NCBI RefSeq assembly: GCF_000770925.1 | Contig: NZ_JDTK01000016.1 | Location: forward strand, 1 to 64,000 | Source: Bifidobacterium ruminantium DSM 6489 | GTDB lineage: Bacteria; Actinomycetota; Actinomycetes; Actinomycetales; Bifidobacteriaceae | Reading direction: 5' to 3' | DNA length: 64,000 nucleotides | Shown here: positions 53,402-62,901 of the stretch, piece by piece | Layout: the number at the start of each line of letters is the position of its first letter | How positions within the stretch are numbered: position 1 is the stretch's first letter | Notes under the pieces: model-generated | Database searches by the model: none | What the model was told of the DNA's origin: nothing | Seen by the model: only the letters and a program-made list of their open reading frames with translations | Program-made: the position numbers and the translations under genes

Positions 53402-54208
53402 TCACGCTAGTTTTGCACAAAATGCGCAAATAATCAGAATAATCGGATACAGAGCGTAGAAAACCCACTTCGTCCAGGAATGCTTATAGCCCAGACGGCC
53501 ATTGTCGTAATGCACGAACGCGACGCCCACGCCAGGAGTGATCATCATCACCGCGCCGAACAGGCCGGCGGTGAACATCATCGAGTTCTCATACTGCCGC
53601 ATAAGCTTGAAAATCAGCGCAAAACCAAGGGTTACGGCACCGATGCTCATCATGTGCTGACGCAGTCCCACGCGCAGCAGCAGGTCCCACAGCAGGCCGA
53701 CCACCACCAGAAGAACCGAGAAAACCACCTTCATGGCCTTCTGATAGTGCTCACCCACCCATTCGAGCGCCGTAAGCACCACAAATGCAACAAACAAGCC
53801 GAAAACCGGGTTCTGAGAGCCCAGATCGAAGGTCTTTCCGGATGTGGCGAGGTCATACGGCACCTCGCACACCACGGCGAGTGCAAACAACTGCAAACCA
53901 TATGCAACACGGCTATGCGTTTTCAGAAAACCCTGCACGAGAAGCCACGCATAGATCGGGATCGCAAACCAGGAAGCCACCTCGCTGAGCACCATCGCGG
54001 TCAGCGACGTCATGTTGTTCGTGTCGGAGCCGAAGAACAGCGGGACGATGGTGGTGGAACCGGCGGACAGCAGCAGCGCCACCGCGCCGATGACCTTGAG
54101 CTGGAACACCGTCAAACCACTGCGCTTCTTCCTGCCGCGTCGCGCGGCGCCGAATCCAATCTGATCGGTCGAATCGGTTCCAGTGCCCTGATCGGCATAG
54201 CCTTCCAT
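53402..54208 (-). CDS. TraX-family membrane protein
   Basis: 268 residues. A hydrophilic N-terminus of about 33 residues, then about eight hydrophobic helices. EVPYDLATSGKTFDLGSQNP near 130 is the TraX family signature region. TraX of the F plasmid acetylates pilin, and chromosomal relatives are predicted membrane acyltransferases. Here it sits within the maltodextrin cluster and 2 kb from the pilus locus, so a link to pilin modification can be imagined but not shown. AGGAGG lies 4 bases before the ATG. Confidence 0.85.
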   Translation of the reverse strand: MEGYADQGTGTDSTDQIGFGAARRGRKKRSGLTVFQLKVIGAVALLLSAGSTTIVPLFFGSDTNNMTSLTAMVLSEVASWFAIPIYAWLLVQGFLKTHSRVAYGLQLFALAVVCEVPYDLATSGKTFDLGSQNPVFGLFVAFVVLTALEWVGEHYQKAMKVVFSVLLVVVGLLWDLLLRVGLRQHMMSIGAVTLGFALIFKLMRQYENSMMFTAGLFGAVMMITPGVGVAFVHYDNGRLGYKHSWTKWVFYALYPIILIICAFCAKLA

Positions 54209-54307
54209 ACGTCCTCCTATTTCATATGCGCGTTCTTACCCACGCATTTTTATTGCGCGCATCTTACTTGCGCGTTGTTGTTTGCGCGTCCTTACCCCAC
54301 ACGCGGT

Positions 54308-55102
54308 TCACGCGTCCAGCACGAATTTCAGCAGCCCGTCGTAATCCGCGCCGTTGAAAGAACATACAGCATGCTCCGACACCTGCGGGTCGTCCGCCGG
54401 CGAAATCTCCGTGCGGAAATACGCTGCGTCGAGGCCGGCGGAATTGGCGCCGATGATGTCGTTGCGCTCGTCGTTGCCGACCATGAGCGCGTGCTTGGCG
54501 GTGACGAACTCGCGGTCGAGCGCCAGCATGTACAGGTCGCGCGCGGGCTTGCGAATCTTCTCCTCGCTGGAGATGATCACGTCGTCCAGCACGCTCGACA
54601 GGCCCGTCATCTCCAATTCCGGACGCGTGTAGCAGGCCTGCGCATTGCTCAGCAGCACCACGACCACGCCGGCATCCTGCAGCTTCTTGATCATGTCCAA
54701 CACGCCCGGATACAAGCGAATCATGCTGGTGCTGCCCTGGCGGAACGCCCACGCGGCCTTCAACGCGGCCTGCGGCAACGCCAGCTTTTTTTCCGACTCC
54801 TCGTCGCGGTGCATCAGCAGCGAGCGGTAGACCGGCAGTATGTCGAACTCGTCCCAACCATTGCGAACGATTGCACGATCCGCCTGATGAACCATCTCAC
54901 GCGTTTCAAGCTTGTCGAAACGGTCACGCATCTCCTCGACCGAACCATAGTCCGCGCCCAATTCGCGGACGCAATCGTACAACGCCTGCCAGGCGGCGTC
55001 GCTCTGCTCGTCGGTGCGGATGTCGATCAACGTGCCGTAAAGGTCGAAAAACACCACTTCGTACCGCGGATTCGGCTGCGAATTCTGCGCTTCGGTTCCC
55101 AT
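54308..55102 (-). CDS. HAD-superfamily hydrolase
   Basis: 264 residues from MGTEAQNSQP. Motif I is VVFFDLYGTLIDI, motif II VVLLSNAQACYT, motif III KIRKPARDLY and motif IV MVGNDERNDIIGANSAG. A four-helix-bundle cap (subclass I) lies between motifs I and II. It would be a cytoplasmic phosphatase, perhaps on a sugar or nucleotide phosphate. It is a DLYGT rather than DxDGT protein, which is tolerated in this family. It lies between the pullulanase and traX genes, in the same direction. Confidence 0.85.
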   Translation of the reverse strand: MGTEAQNSQPNPRYEVVFFDLYGTLIDIRTDEQSDAAWQALYDCVRELGADYGSVEEMRDRFDKLETREMVHQADRAIVRNGWDEFDILPVYRSLLMHRDEESEKKLALPQAALKAAWAFRQGSTSMIRLYPGVLDMIKKLQDAGVVVVLLSNAQACYTRPELEMTGLSSVLDDVIISSEEKIRKPARDLYMLALDREFVTAKHALMVGNDERNDIIGANSAGLDAAYFRTEISPADDPQVSEHAVCSFNGADYDGLLKFVLDA

Positions 55103-55222
55103 CGTATTATCGTGTCCTTTCTGGTCACCCGGCCCCATTGCCGTACGGTTACGGCGACCGCAGCTTCGCGGCCGCCGTTTGCTGTAACTCTACTGTTGAG
55201 GGTATTCCCTGTAACGAGAGTA

Positions 55223-57277
55223 TTACTGTAGCCGCCAGATTGCAAACGTATGCGACGGAATGATCAGATAATCGCCGTCGCCCGTGTTCACGTTGCCTTC
55301 CATAGACCCCCTGGACGAACTGTAGCCGCACCAGAAGCGCGGGGTTCCGGAAATCTGGTCCACACCCGTGGAACCCACGTCGATCACGCCGACATGCTTA
55401 CCCGGATTGACGGCCACCAGATAATCGCCGACACGGTATACCAGCTCGTCGCCCTCCGTGTTGACGATCTCGCGTTCGCCGTCGAACCACCGCGAATCGG
55501 ACTTGCGCAACGCGATCAGCTTCGCGTAGTACCCGACCAGATCGCGCATGCGCCACGCACGATGCCAATCCAGCCAGTTCAGCTCTTTGGCGGAATCGTA
55601 CGAGTCGGAGCTGCCGAACTTGGTGCGGGCGAACTCCTCGCCGGACAGCATGAACGGAATGCCAGCGGAGGTGAGCGTGATGCCCGCGGCCAGCTTGTTG
55701 GCGTTCGTCACGTCCTGCAACGCGGCCGCCACACGCGGATCGAGGGAAGCCAGGTTCTCGTCCGAGAAATCGGCGTCGTACATGACCTTCGGCACGTCCA
55801 CGGAATTCTCTTGATCGCCTTCGGATACCGCGCTGCCCAGCGATTTGACCGCGAGACTCGCGCACAGCTTGTCCCACAGCGTCAGGTCGTCATGCGCGGA
55901 GACGTATTGGATGATCTGCCCCGGCTTGCCTTCCGGATGCTTGCCGTTGCGCCACGCATCCACGGCCTCGCGCACGGCCGGCGCGTTCTCGTGCATGCCG
56001 CCGTTCACGTAGCCCGGCCGGTCGGAATAGAACACGTGGCCCTTGATGGTGTCACGCGTGGTGTCGCAGAAATGGCCGATGCGATCGTCAAGCTTCGACA
56101 GGCCGCCCTTGTCAGCCAGCAGCGTGTCGGCAGGCAGCGGCGAGGTGGCTCCGGCGGACCACGGCTCGCCGTACATGAGGATGTCGCATCCACGTCCGGG
56201 AATCTCGTCCAGCGCGGCGCGCACGGCGTTCATGGTGTCTACGTCGATAAGGCCCATCAGGTCGAAGCGGAAGCCGTCCAAGTGGTATTCGCGCGCCCAG
56301 AACGTCACCGATTCCACAATGAAACGGCGGAACATCTTGCGTTCGGTGGCCATGTCGCAACCGCAGCCGGAGCCGTTGGCGAACGCCCCGTTCGGTTTGC
56401 GACGCAGGAAATATTCCGGTACGGCGCGCTCGAACCAGTTGTCAGTGGAGAACATGTGGTTGTAGACCACGTCCATGATCACCTTGATGCCGGCCTTATG
56501 CAGCGCCTGCACCATCTGCTTGACCTCGCGGATGCGCGTGGAGCCGTCGAACGGATTGGTGGAGTACGAACCTTCCGGCACATTGTAGTTGACCGGGTCG
56601 TAGCCCCAGTTATAGCGATTGCAGGCGGCTTCGTCCACGGAACCGAAGTCGTAGATCGGCATCAGCTGCACCGCGGTCACACCGAGCTTCTTCAGATAAT
56701 CGATGCCCGTCGGGAAATCGGGATGGCCTTCCAGCGTAGTGCCATCGTCCGTGAAAGCAATATATTTTCCGCGGTGCGATTCGGGGAAGCCGCCGGTCGG
56801 GTCGTTGCTGAAATCGCCCACGTGCGTTTCCCAGACCACGGTCTGCGCAAGCGGAACGTCGGGCGTGCGGTCGTTTCCCCAGCCGTCCGGATTAGTGCGA
56901 TCGAAATCGACGACCATGCTGCGGCGACCGTTCACTCCGGCACCGTACGCCCACGGGTCGGCGATGCGGTCGACGGAACCGCAATCGCGTTCGATCAAAA
57001 AGTCGTAATACACGCCGTGCATGTTGTCGGCGAAATCATACGTCCAGGAACCATCGGATTCCGAACGCATCGGGTACTGTCCGATCAGAGCGTCGCCGTC
57101 TTCCCCCGTAGAGCCGCGCATGAACAGTCGCAGTGTCACCTTCTGTGCGGAAGGCGCCCAGAGAGCAAACTGGGTGCCGGTTTCAGTAACCACGGCACCC
57201 AGCGGCCGTTCCAGACACAGCGGGAACGGTTCGGCGACGCTCGTATTCGGCTGTGCGAAGCTGTCTACGAGCGTCAT
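55223..57277 (-). CDS. pulA: Intracellular type I pullulanase (GH13_14)
   Basis: 684 residues, no signal peptide. N-terminal CBM48-like domain (TQFALWAPSAQKVTL), then the GH13 barrel with the pullulanase marker YNWGYDPVNYNVPEGSYST. Region II is LDGFRFDLMG (nucleophile Asp339), region III LMYGEPW (acid/base Glu371) and region IV YVSAHDDLTLWD (Asp463). It cleaves alpha-1,6 branches of imported glucans, fitting its place 15 bases after the malG gene. The ribosome site is AAAGGCAAAGGAT. Likely co-transcribed with malEFG. Confidence 0.94.
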   Translation of the reverse strand: MTLVDSFAQPNTSVAEPFPLCLERPLGAVVTETGTQFALWAPSAQKVTLRLFMRGSTGEDGDALIGQYPMRSESDGSWTYDFADNMHGVYYDFLIERDCGSVDRIADPWAYGAGVNGRRSMVVDFDRTNPDGWGNDRTPDVPLAQTVVWETHVGDFSNDPTGGFPESHRGKYIAFTDDGTTLEGHPDFPTGIDYLKKLGVTAVQLMPIYDFGSVDEAACNRYNWGYDPVNYNVPEGSYSTNPFDGSTRIREVKQMVQALHKAGIKVIMDVVYNHMFSTDNWFERAVPEYFLRRKPNGAFANGSGCGCDMATERKMFRRFIVESVTFWAREYHLDGFRFDLMGLIDVDTMNAVRAALDEIPGRGCDILMYGEPWSAGATSPLPADTLLADKGGLSKLDDRIGHFCDTTRDTIKGHVFYSDRPGYVNGGMHENAPAVREAVDAWRNGKHPEGKPGQIIQYVSAHDDLTLWDKLCASLAVKSLGSAVSEGDQENSVDVPKVMYDADFSDENLASLDPRVAAALQDVTNANKLAAGITLTSAGIPFMLSGEEFARTKFGSSDSYDSAKELNWLDWHRAWRMRDLVGYYAKLIALRKSDSRWFDGEREIVNTEGDELVYRVGDYLVAVNPGKHVGVIDVGSTGVDQISGTPRFWCGYSSSRGSMEGNVNTGDGDYLIIPSHTFAIWRLQ

Positions 57278-57292
57278 ATCCTTTGCCTTTCT

Positions 57293-58192
57293 TTAGCCCT
57301 TCACGGAGCCAGCCATGGACTCCTGGTAGAAGCGCTGCATCACAATGAACAGGATGGCGATCGGAACGGAGATCACGACCGCGGCCGCGGCGAAGCGGGC
57401 AAACCAGTTCTGGATATATTCCTTCTGCAGCATGAGCCACAGGCCCAATGCCACGGTGTAGTTGGATTGCGTACGGCAGATCACCTTGGCCATGACAAAG
57501 TCGAGCCACGGGGTCAGGAAGCCGATGATGGCCTGGTAGACGATCATGGGCTTGCAGATCGGGATGATGATCTTATGGAACACCTGGAAACGGGTGCAAC
57601 CGTCGAGCAGGGCGGCTTCGTCCAGCGAGGTCGGAATGGTGTCCATATAGCCCTTCATCACGTAGAAGCCAGCGCCGGAACCGGCGGAGTACACGAGAAT
57701 CAACGCCACGGTAGTCATGGTGCCGCTTGACAGGCCCAAGGCCTTCAAGATGAAGTAGATGGCGGTGACGGCCATGATACCCGGGAACATGCCAAGAATC
57801 AGCACAACGTTCATGAAAGTCTTGCGCACACGGAAACGCATACGGCTCATGCAGTATGCCACGGAGAGCACGAAGACCAGAGAAATCGCACAGGTGAAGC
57901 AGGCGATGATGAACGTGGTGCCGAACATCTTCGGGAAGTCCAACACGTTGCGGTCGGTGAACAGCACCCTATAGTTGTCCAGAGTCCACTCCTTCGGGAA
58001 GAAGGAGCTGGTGTACGGGGCGGTGTTCTTATTGAACGACTCCGCGAACACCCATACGATTGGGACGAGCCAGATGACGGCCAGAATGGCCAGGAACAAG
58101 TGGGCGAACACGTCGCCGGTGATACGGCGGATCTTCTGGTCGTGCAGAAGGCCGTGGCTTTCCACTTTGGTTGCGGAATGCTTGTTGCTCAT
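57293..58192 (-). CDS. malG: Maltodextrin ABC permease MalG-like
   Basis: 299 residues, six helices. The EAA loop reads EAALLDGCTRFQVFHKIIIP, contacting the ATPase. N-terminal 25 residues are cytoplasmic. It overlaps malF by four bases (ATGA). It imports malto-oligosaccharides together with MalF and MalE; the ATPase (MsiK/MalK-type) is not in the window, as is usual in actinobacteria where a shared ATPase is encoded elsewhere. Confidence 0.93.
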   Translation of the reverse strand: MSNKHSATKVESHGLLHDQKIRRITGDVFAHLFLAILAVIWLVPIVWVFAESFNKNTAPYTSSFFPKEWTLDNYRVLFTDRNVLDFPKMFGTTFIIACFTCAISLVFVLSVAYCMSRMRFRVRKTFMNVVLILGMFPGIMAVTAIYFILKALGLSSGTMTTVALILVYSAGSGAGFYVMKGYMDTIPTSLDEAALLDGCTRFQVFHKIIIPICKPMIVYQAIIGFLTPWLDFVMAKVICRTQSNYTVALGLWLMLQKEYIQNWFARFAAAAVVISVPIAILFIVMQRFYQESMAGSVKG

Positions 58193-59592
58193 CGGAATGC
58201 CTCCTCATTCTTATAGGAGCCGGAATTGCGGTAGGTGATCAGCGAAACGATGGCCAACACGACGAAGGTCATGATGCCGATCACGGCACCGAGATTGTAA
58301 TCCTGCTTGTCCACGGTCAGCTTGTACAGCCAGGTGATAAGCAAATCAGTGGAGCCTGCGGAATCGCCCAATGGCGTAGGATCGCCGCCGGACAGCAGGT
58401 AAATGACGTTGAAGTTGTTCACATTGCCCGTGAAGGTGGTAATCAGGTACGGGGTGAGCACGAAGATGATGTACGGCATGGTGATCTTCGTGAAGATCTG
58501 CCACCAGTTGGCACCGTCGATCTTCGCCGCCTCATACTGATCGGCCGGAATGTTCTGCAGAATACCAGTGATCTGCATGATGGTGTACGGAATACCGACC
58601 CACAGGTTGATGACGATTACGGTGACACGGGCCCAAGTGGCGTTGGTGAAGAACGGCAGCGGACTATCGATCCAACCCCACGTCTGCAGCATGCGGTTCA
58701 CTGCGCCCTGCGGCTGGAGCATGGTGTGCATGACCAGCAGAGACACGAACTGCGGCACGGCGATGGACATGGAGAAGCATGCGCGCCAGAAACCCTTGAA
58801 GTGGGTGGTCTTGCGGTTGATGATCATGGCCACGAACATGCCGAGGAAGAAGTTCAGGAAAGTGGCGAAGAAAGCCCAGACCAAGGTCCACACCAGCACG
58901 CGTCCGAACAGTGCAGCGTTAACAGTTCCGCCGTCGTTGGAGAAAACCTTGGCGAAGTTCTCAAAGCCGACCCAGTGGAACAGCACGAGGTGATTGTGGT
59001 CATAGCTGGTGAATGCCATTGAAATCATGAAGATCAACGGCAGCACGGTGAACACGGCGATACCCAGCGTGGGCAGGAACATCAGCAGAACGTGCGCCTT
59101 GGCATCGAGCAGCTCGCGGACATCGTCCATGAAGCTCGGAGCCTTGCCGTTCTCCTCGAGCAGCACCTGGGACTTGTATGCAGAGCGCACGGACATGACC
59201 CACAGGCCGATGAAGGCAGCGGTGATAACCAGAGTGGCGACACCGTACAACAGGATGACCACGGAACGGTCAGGTTCGGTGTAGACCCAGAAGCCGTCGA
59301 CCAGCTTCTTGCCGCCTGCATTGGTGCCCAAGGTCGGCAACTTGGAAAGATAGTCCACGCCATTGATTGCCATGAACACGAAGTATGCGATTTCCAGCGC
59401 CAGCATGGCAATGCCCTTGACATACTGCTTGCGCACGATATTGCCAAGACCAAACACCACTGCGGAAAGCTTAGTGAACAGGTCACCACGCCGGAACGCC
59501 GCCCTTACCGTGTAAGGCGACGGAGAAACATAATCAGCACCCTGCTTCCGAAGGCGCTTCATCTCCCGTGGGGAAAGAGTTGTTGCTGTCAT
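58189..59592 (-). CDS. malF: Maltodextrin ABC permease MalF-like
   Basis: 467 residues from MTATTLSPRE, with GAGAGGG upstream. N-terminal cytoplasmic segment (about 45 residues), two extra helices and a periplasmic loop, then the conserved permease core with the EAA loop EAAKIDGANWWQIFTKITMP. NVIYLLSGGDP near the C-terminus is typical of MalF. A hairpin with U-run lies 34 bases upstream, separating it from malE. Confidence 0.93.
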   Translation of the reverse strand: MTATTLSPREMKRLRKQGADYVSPSPYTVRAAFRRGDLFTKLSAVVFGLGNIVRKQYVKGIAMLALEIAYFVFMAINGVDYLSKLPTLGTNAGGKKLVDGFWVYTEPDRSVVILLYGVATLVITAAFIGLWVMSVRSAYKSQVLLEENGKAPSFMDDVRELLDAKAHVLLMFLPTLGIAVFTVLPLIFMISMAFTSYDHNHLVLFHWVGFENFAKVFSNDGGTVNAALFGRVLVWTLVWAFFATFLNFFLGMFVAMIINRKTTHFKGFWRACFSMSIAVPQFVSLLVMHTMLQPQGAVNRMLQTWGWIDSPLPFFTNATWARVTVIVINLWVGIPYTIMQITGILQNIPADQYEAAKIDGANWWQIFTKITMPYIIFVLTPYLITTFTGNVNNFNVIYLLSGGDPTPLGDSAGSTDLLITWLYKLTVDKQDYNLGAVIGIMTFVVLAIVSLITYRNSGSYKNEEAFR

Positions 59593-59625
59593 TTCGACTG
59601 CCCTCTCATATGGATATTGAAAGAT

Positions 59626-59689
59626 AAAAAAAACTTTGCTCCCGGACAAGGGGAAGGAGAATTTAAAAACCTTGCCCGGGAATGCAAAG
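59626..59689 (-). terminator. Terminator-like hairpin between malE and malF
   Basis: CTTTGCATTCCCGGGCAAGG and CCTTGTCCGGGAGCAAAG (minus strand) pair imperfectly, followed by eight T. It lies after malE and 34 bases before malF. Partial termination here would give an excess of binding protein over permeases. Confidence 0.75.
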
Positions 59690-59833
59690 CTCGGAGGAGG
59701 AGTGAGCCACTATGCAAAGTGGAGAGAGACACCGCGACTCGAAGCGCCTCTCAAAGCTGCAGGATGGCTGGGGGATTTGGCAGTGCCAACCACCCTGCAT
59801 TCTTCAGTTATTGGATTTTTAGAATTACTGATT

Positions 59834-61078
59834 TCACTCAGCGATCTTGCCACCGGCCTGCTTGACCCAATCCTGGTACTTGGCGGCAGCGTTGTCCTTG
59901 GTGATTTCCTTGTTGACCAGAGCCTTGCCGAAGGTTTCGGCCGGAGTCCACCAATCGTTCATGCCGGACAGACCGGACTGCAGGAGAGCAGTGTTGGCCA
60001 TGGTGTCGGCCTGGGCCTTGGCTGCGATGTCGTCGGTGGTCAGATCAGACAGGGACTTGTCGGTCGGCGGGATGGCGCGCATCTCGTAGTGCAGCTTCTG
60101 AGCTTCGGTGGAGCCGAGGTAAGCTGCGAACTGAGCGGCGGCCTTCGGGTTCTTGGCGTTCGGGTTGTAAGCAGCGGCCTTGGTGGCGGCGAAGGACTTC
60201 ATCTGCTTCTTCTGGCCGTTCACGGTGAAGGTCGGCAGAGAGGTGGCGGCGTAGTTGTCACCCAGGGCCTCCTTCACGTCCTTAGCGGACCAGGTACCGG
60301 AGAACAGCACGTCGGCGGAGCCGTCCTTGATTGCGGCCAGGCCGGAAGCGCCATCATCGTTGGAGAAGTTCGGGTTGGCGACCACATCGGCCAGGTAAGA
60401 GGTAATGTCCGCGCCGTCCTTCGGGAAGACCATGCCGGCTTTCTCCTCAGTGCCCTTCTCGCCGAACAGGGTCAGGCCATCGAAGAAGCCGCCCACATAC
60501 CAGGAGTTGGACATCGGGAAGGTGACCTTGGCCTTGGCGAGCATGGCGTCGAAGTCCTTGGCCTCGTCCTCGGTGATCTTGGACTTGTTGTAGTACATGA
60601 ACCAGGTGTTGTCGGTGTACGGCACGCCGTAGAGCTTGCCATCGGTGCCGGTGACGGAGTCGACCTCAAGGTCGCCGTTCTGTTCCTTCACCTGCTTCTC
60701 AGCGTCGGTGCCCAGCTGGCCAATGGCCTTGGCGTCCATTAGAACACCCAACTGATCGGAAGCGAACATATAGACATCGGCTGCCGCGGACGGATCAGTG
60801 CTGACCTGCTTGGAAGCATCGCCTTCAGAGACCACGTCATTCTTCCACGTGATATTGTATTCCGGATGCGCCTTGGCGAAGTTCTCTTCGACCTTGCCCA
60901 GCCAGTTGGTGTTCTTGGCCTGGTCTTCCTGCGGAGCCCAGACGCTCAGGGTGATGTTCTGGGTGCCGGAGGCCTTCTTATCGCTTCCACCATTGTCGGA
61001 GCCGCCGCACGCAGCGAGCGGAACCAGCATGGCAACAGCAGCAGTAAGTCCGATTGCCTTCTTCCAATCGATCTTCAT
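59834..61078 (-). CDS. malE: Maltose/maltodextrin-binding lipoprotein
   Basis: 414 residues from MKIDWKKAIG, with GGAAAGGAAG upstream. Lipoprotein signal peptide with lipobox VPLAAC, so it is anchored outside the membrane. Substrate-binding protein family 1: LSVWAPQEDQ at the N-terminus, NTWFMYYNKSKI, AYNPNAKNPKAAAQFAAYLG and the C-terminal TMANTALLQSGLSG segment. It delivers malto-oligosaccharides to MalFG. First gene of malEFG-pulA. The promoter is at 61224-61253, with a palindrome in the spacer. Confidence 0.94.
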   Translation of the reverse strand: MKIDWKKAIGLTAAVAMLVPLAACGGSDNGGSDKKASGTQNITLSVWAPQEDQAKNTNWLGKVEENFAKAHPEYNITWKNDVVSEGDASKQVSTDPSAAADVYMFASDQLGVLMDAKAIGQLGTDAEKQVKEQNGDLEVDSVTGTDGKLYGVPYTDNTWFMYYNKSKITEDEAKDFDAMLAKAKVTFPMSNSWYVGGFFDGLTLFGEKGTEEKAGMVFPKDGADITSYLADVVANPNFSNDDGASGLAAIKDGSADVLFSGTWSAKDVKEALGDNYAATSLPTFTVNGQKKQMKSFAATKAAAYNPNAKNPKAAAQFAAYLGSTEAQKLHYEMRAIPPTDKSLSDLTTDDIAAKAQADTMANTALLQSGLSGMNDWWTPAETFGKALVNKEITKDNAAAKYQDWVKQAGGKIAE

Positions 61079-61223
61079 TGATCTTCCTTTCCTCACATAT
61101 CCTTGTGCTCTGCAACATCTCCGGTTGGATGGTATGGACCAAAACCCTGCATACGTTCACATCATCGTTTCTCGGATGATTGCCGACCGCATTTGGGCTA
61201 CCGAAAATGCATCAGTGCTTGTT

Positions 61224-61253
61224 AGTGTAGCACGTTTCTGCCAACGTTTGCAA
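61224..61253 (-). promoter_or_regulatory. malE promoter with LacI-type operator in the spacer
   Basis: TTGCAA and TACACT are 18 bases apart on the minus strand. The spacer holds ACGTT-TCTGCC-AACGT (61232-61247), an inverted repeat of LacI type, so a bound repressor would block polymerase directly. It lies 146 bases before the malE ATG. Confidence 0.65.
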
Positions 61254-61317
61254 TTCGGCGTTATGATTGTTCCAGCGAAACACCGCAAACCGCAAAATAC
61301 CATGGAGACACACCCTC

Positions 61318-62901
61318 ATGATTTCCCCCGCGCGCAACCCCCGACCCTCGTGGCTATCCAATGCCGTGTTCTACGAGATCTATCCGCAGTCCTTCGCCGA
61401 CTCCAACGGCGACGGCATCGGCGACATCCCCGGAATCACCGCGAAACTGGACTACATCAAGGATCTCGGCTGCAACGCCATCTGGCTGAACCCATGCTTC
61501 GAATCGCCGTTCAAGGACGCCGGCTACGACGTGAGCGACTACAAGAAAGTGGCGGCGCGATACGGCACCAATGAGGACCTCGTGGCGCTGTTCGAAGCCG
61601 CGCATCAACGTGGCATGCACGTGCTCCTCGACCTTGTTCCGGGCCATACCAGCGAGGAGCACGACTGGTTCCGCCACAGCAGCGAAGCCGAACGCAACGC
61701 CTACTCCGACCGCTATATCTGGACGGATTCGTGGATCGCCGGCGGTGACGGGCTGCCGTTCGTCGGCGGCGAATCGCCCCGCGACGGCACGTATATATTG
61801 AACTTCTTCAAGTGCCAGCCGGCGCTCAACTACGGCTTCGCCCACCCTACGCGCTCCTGGCAGCAACCCGCGCTCGGACCGGAAGCCAAGGCCACCTGCG
61901 ACGCGATGGTGGACGTCATGCGATTCTGGCTTTCGCTGGGAGCGGACGGCTTCCGCGTGGACATGGCCGACAGCCTCGTCAAGAAGGACGATGACGGCAA
62001 ACCCTATACGATCCGCACCTGGCAGTACATGTTCGCGCAGATCCGGCCGGAGTTTCCCAAGGCCGCGTTCGTTTCGGAATGGGGTCGCCCGAACGAGTCC
62101 ATGGCAGCCGGTTTCGACATGGATTTCTACCTCGATTGGCGCTGGGACGGCATTCCCAACGGCTACAACATGCTGCTGCGCAACACCAACGACCCGCTGA
62201 GCCGCGAAGGCGACGCCAGCTACTTCAACGCGGATTCCGGCACCAAAATCAGCGATTTTCTAAGCGAATACGAGCCTCGCCTGCGCGAGGCCGAAGCCTA
62301 CGGCGGCAGCTTCAATTTCATCACCTGCAACCACGACACCGCACGAGTGGCGCCGCGCCTCTCCCCGCGCGAAATCGCGTTGGCTTACTGCACGCTGTTC
62401 TCGCTGCCGGGCGTGCCGTTCCTGTATTACGGTGATGAGATCGGCATGCGGTACCGCCAGCTGCACACCAAGGAAGGCGGCTACGTGCGCACCGGTTCGC
62501 GCACGCCGATGCAGTGGGGCGATGGCTCGTCCGACGGCCTGACTGGCGGCGAATACTTGCCGATCGACACCGCGGCCGACGCGCCGACCGTCGCGGCGCA
62601 GCAGGCGGACGAGGGGTCGCTCTGGCATATCGTGCGCGACATGCTGCATGTGAAGGGTGACAACGCGGCGCTGCAGACCGACGCCTCGTTCCGCGAGATT
62701 GAGCGAAAAAGAGTGTTCGCTTTCGCCCGTTCCACGGATGCGCAGCAGGTGATTGTGGCGGTCAATCCGAGCCGCGATTGCAAAGCTTTGCAGTTACCAA
62801 AAGGTAATTACCGCGAGATTTTCAAAATCGGCGAAATCGAGCTCGACGGCACTTCTCTGCAGTTAGGTTTGCAAAGCTTTGCAATACTCGAAGCCGAATA
62901 A
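61318..62901 (+). CDS. GH13 alpha-glucosidase-like enzyme
   Basis: 527 residues from MISPARNPRP, with GGAGA upstream. Exo-acting GH13 hallmarks: YEIYPQSFADSNGDGIGDIP at the N-terminus, GADGFRVDMADS (nucleophile Asp215), FVSEWGRP (acid/base Glu254) and TCNHDTAR (Asp340). No signal peptide. Divergent from malE, so it probably shares LacI-type control, and acts on imported malto-oligosaccharides or related glucosides. Alpha-glucosidase, oligo-1,6-glucosidase and transglucosidase cannot be separated by eye. The short, compact C-terminal domain is typical. Confidence 0.9.
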   Translation: MISPARNPRPSWLSNAVFYEIYPQSFADSNGDGIGDIPGITAKLDYIKDLGCNAIWLNPCFESPFKDAGYDVSDYKKVAARYGTNEDLVALFEAAHQRGMHVLLDLVPGHTSEEHDWFRHSSEAERNAYSDRYIWTDSWIAGGDGLPFVGGESPRDGTYILNFFKCQPALNYGFAHPTRSWQQPALGPEAKATCDAMVDVMRFWLSLGADGFRVDMADSLVKKDDDGKPYTIRTWQYMFAQIRPEFPKAAFVSEWGRPNESMAAGFDMDFYLDWRWDGIPNGYNMLLRNTNDPLSREGDASYFNADSGTKISDFLSEYEPRLREAEAYGGSFNFITCNHDTARVAPRLSPREIALAYCTLFSLPGVPFLYYGDEIGMRYRQLHTKEGGYVRTGSRTPMQWGDGSSDGLTGGEYLPIDTAADAPTVAAQQADEGSLWHIVRDMLHVKGDNAALQTDASFREIERKRVFAFARSTDAQQVIVAVNPSRDCKALQLPKGNYREIFKIGEIELDGTSLQLGLQSFAILEAE

